Positions 5,822-6,485 of a stretch of DNA of 6,485 nt are shown piece by piece. The translations under genes were made by a program, and so were the position numbers. Source of the stretch: JBFLVQ01 sp040758525 (GTDB taxonomy: Bacteria > Acidobacteriota > Blastocatellia > Chloracidobacteriales > JADJPF01); NCBI GenBank assembly GCA_040758525.1, contig JBFLVQ010000554.1, positions 1 through 6,485 on the forward strand. Direction: 5' to 3'. Below the pieces are notes generated by a model. That model was not told the DNA's origin, did no database searches, and saw only the letters and a list, made by a program, of their open reading frames with translations. The first letter of the stretch is position 1. Every line of letters starts with the position of its first letter.

Positions 5822-6485
5822 ATGAAAAAATATACTTGGTTCAGTTCGATTACACTATTGCTGGTAACGCTCGCGTTACTACCAATGATATTGGTACAAG
5901 CAGCTCCGCAAGCTTATGCTATACGTGGCGCGAAAATATTTACTCTGGCTGGTCCCCCTATCGATAATGGCAGCATTGTTATACGCAATGGTAAGATCGA
6001 GGCGGTTGGTAAGAATGTTGCTATTCCAGCCGGCGCACAGGTCATCGATGCCAAAGGATTGCAAGTATATCCTGGCTTCTTTGATGCTGTTAGTCAGTTA
6101 GGCTTGGTCGAGATTGGCGCGGTAGGCGCTACTGTTGACACTAATGAAATGGGTGAGTATAACCCACAATTGATTGCCGCCACAGCCATTAATATGAACA
6201 GTGAGCATATACCCGTAGCCCGTGCAAATGGTATTACACACACTGTCTCTGTCCCAGGGCTGAGTTTCTTTGGTGGCGGTGGAACGATTATTCCTGGTCA
6301 AGCTTCTGCCATTAACCTGTCTGGTTGGGTTATTGATGAAATGCTAATACGCCGTGCGGTCGCTATGGTTATTAATTGGCCGACTATGCGTGCACCACGA
6401 GGCGGGTTTGGCGCTGCCTCAGCACGTCGCCGTCCATTCTCTGAAGTAAAACAGGAATATGAGAAAAGGGTTAATGAACTTGGTG
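5822..6485 (+). CDS. Secreted amidohydrolase-like paralogue lacking HxH, 3'-truncated by the window edge
   Basis: The ATG lies 18 nt after the preceding stop, with AGGTGG (5809-5814) 7 nt upstream. The frame is open to the right edge (221 residues visible). A signal peptide covers about 1-27 (MKK, hydrophobic 10-25, VQA|A). The N-terminal part is very close to the first gene of the operon: IRGAKIFTLAG, IDNGSIVIRNGKIEAVGKNV and VYPGFFDAVSQLGL. In the normal DxHxH site it has D88-A-V90-S-Q92, so both His are missing. The stretch GEYNPQLIAATAINMNSEHI (111-130), PVARANGITH (131-140) and IIPGQASAINLSGW (156-169) resembles a conserved signature I recall from a clade of secreted amidohydrolase-like proteins that share this loss, implying long-lasting conservation rather than recent decay. 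The remaining metal ligands lie beyond the window, so lack of activity is not proven. It is the third gene of the operon. A C-terminal barrel, and possibly an added domain, is expected to the right. Confidence 0.85.
   Translation, partial: MKKYTWFSSITLLLVTLALLPMILVQAAPQAYAIRGAKIFTLAGPPIDNGSIVIRNGKIEAVGKNVAIPAGAQVIDAKGLQVYPGFFDAVSQLGLVEIGAVGATVDTNEMGEYNPQLIAATAINMNSEHIPVARANGITHTVSVPGLSFFGGGGTIIPGQASAINLSGWVIDEMLIRRAVAMVINWPTMRAPRGGFGAASARRRPFSEVKQEYEKRVNELG

Noticed and set aside
5916..6101. 61-residue + strand frame with a hydrophobic start
   Set aside because: It lies wholly within the third amidohydrolase-like gene, whose frame shows clear family motifs.
1..6485. tRNA, rRNA, CRISPR array, insertion sequence or attachment site
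   Set aside because: No cloverleaf, rRNA-like sequence, regularly spaced short repeats, transposase motifs or terminal inverted repeats were seen; the only repeats are protein-level modules.

Overview
The window carries five gene-sized units, all on the + strand. It looks like a free-living, Gram-negative-type bacterium with a large secreted proteome. Acidobacteriota (perhaps Blastocatellia-like) is the best guess. That rests on remembered family knowledge, not a search: serine/threonine kinase-WD40 proteins beginning in the style QNRYLIVRQI..GGMGAVY, and clusters of secreted amidohydrolase paralogues, one of which ends in a beta-rich domain. Base composition appears moderate to AT-leaning; it was not computed.

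Layout. (1) Positions 1-1622 hold the 3' part of a gene for an unrecognised Asn/Gln-rich repeat protein. It is built from a module of about 238 residues, with two full copies and the tail of a third visible. It runs off the left edge. (2) Positions 1623-1796 are intergenic and contain two hairpins; the second is a convincing rho-independent terminator. (3) Positions 1797-2649 hold the wreck of a eukaryotic-type Ser/Thr kinase-WD40 gene. The N-lobe start is intact up to the invariant Lys, the rest of the kinase core is gone, and the WD40 part is frameshifted and lacks part of a blade. (4) Positions 2650-2729 are a short spacer with a possible imperfect hairpin. (5) Positions 2730-6485 form a tightly packed operon of three secreted amidohydrolase-superfamily paralogues. 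The first two overlap by 4 nt, the third follows after 18 nt, and the third runs off the right edge.

The most interesting feature is the split within this operon. The middle protein has the full metal-ligand set expected of an imidazolonepropionase-like amidohydrolase (HxH, HAH, QH, SD). The flanking paralogues have the same signal peptide and N-terminal beta-sandwich architecture but have lost the HxH motif. The first has also lost both later His motifs and keeps only the Asp. A co-secreted enzyme with pseudoenzyme partners is a reasonable inference from this arrangement. The substrate cannot be told from the sequence; peptides or N-acyl/cyclic amides are the usual choices for the superfamily.
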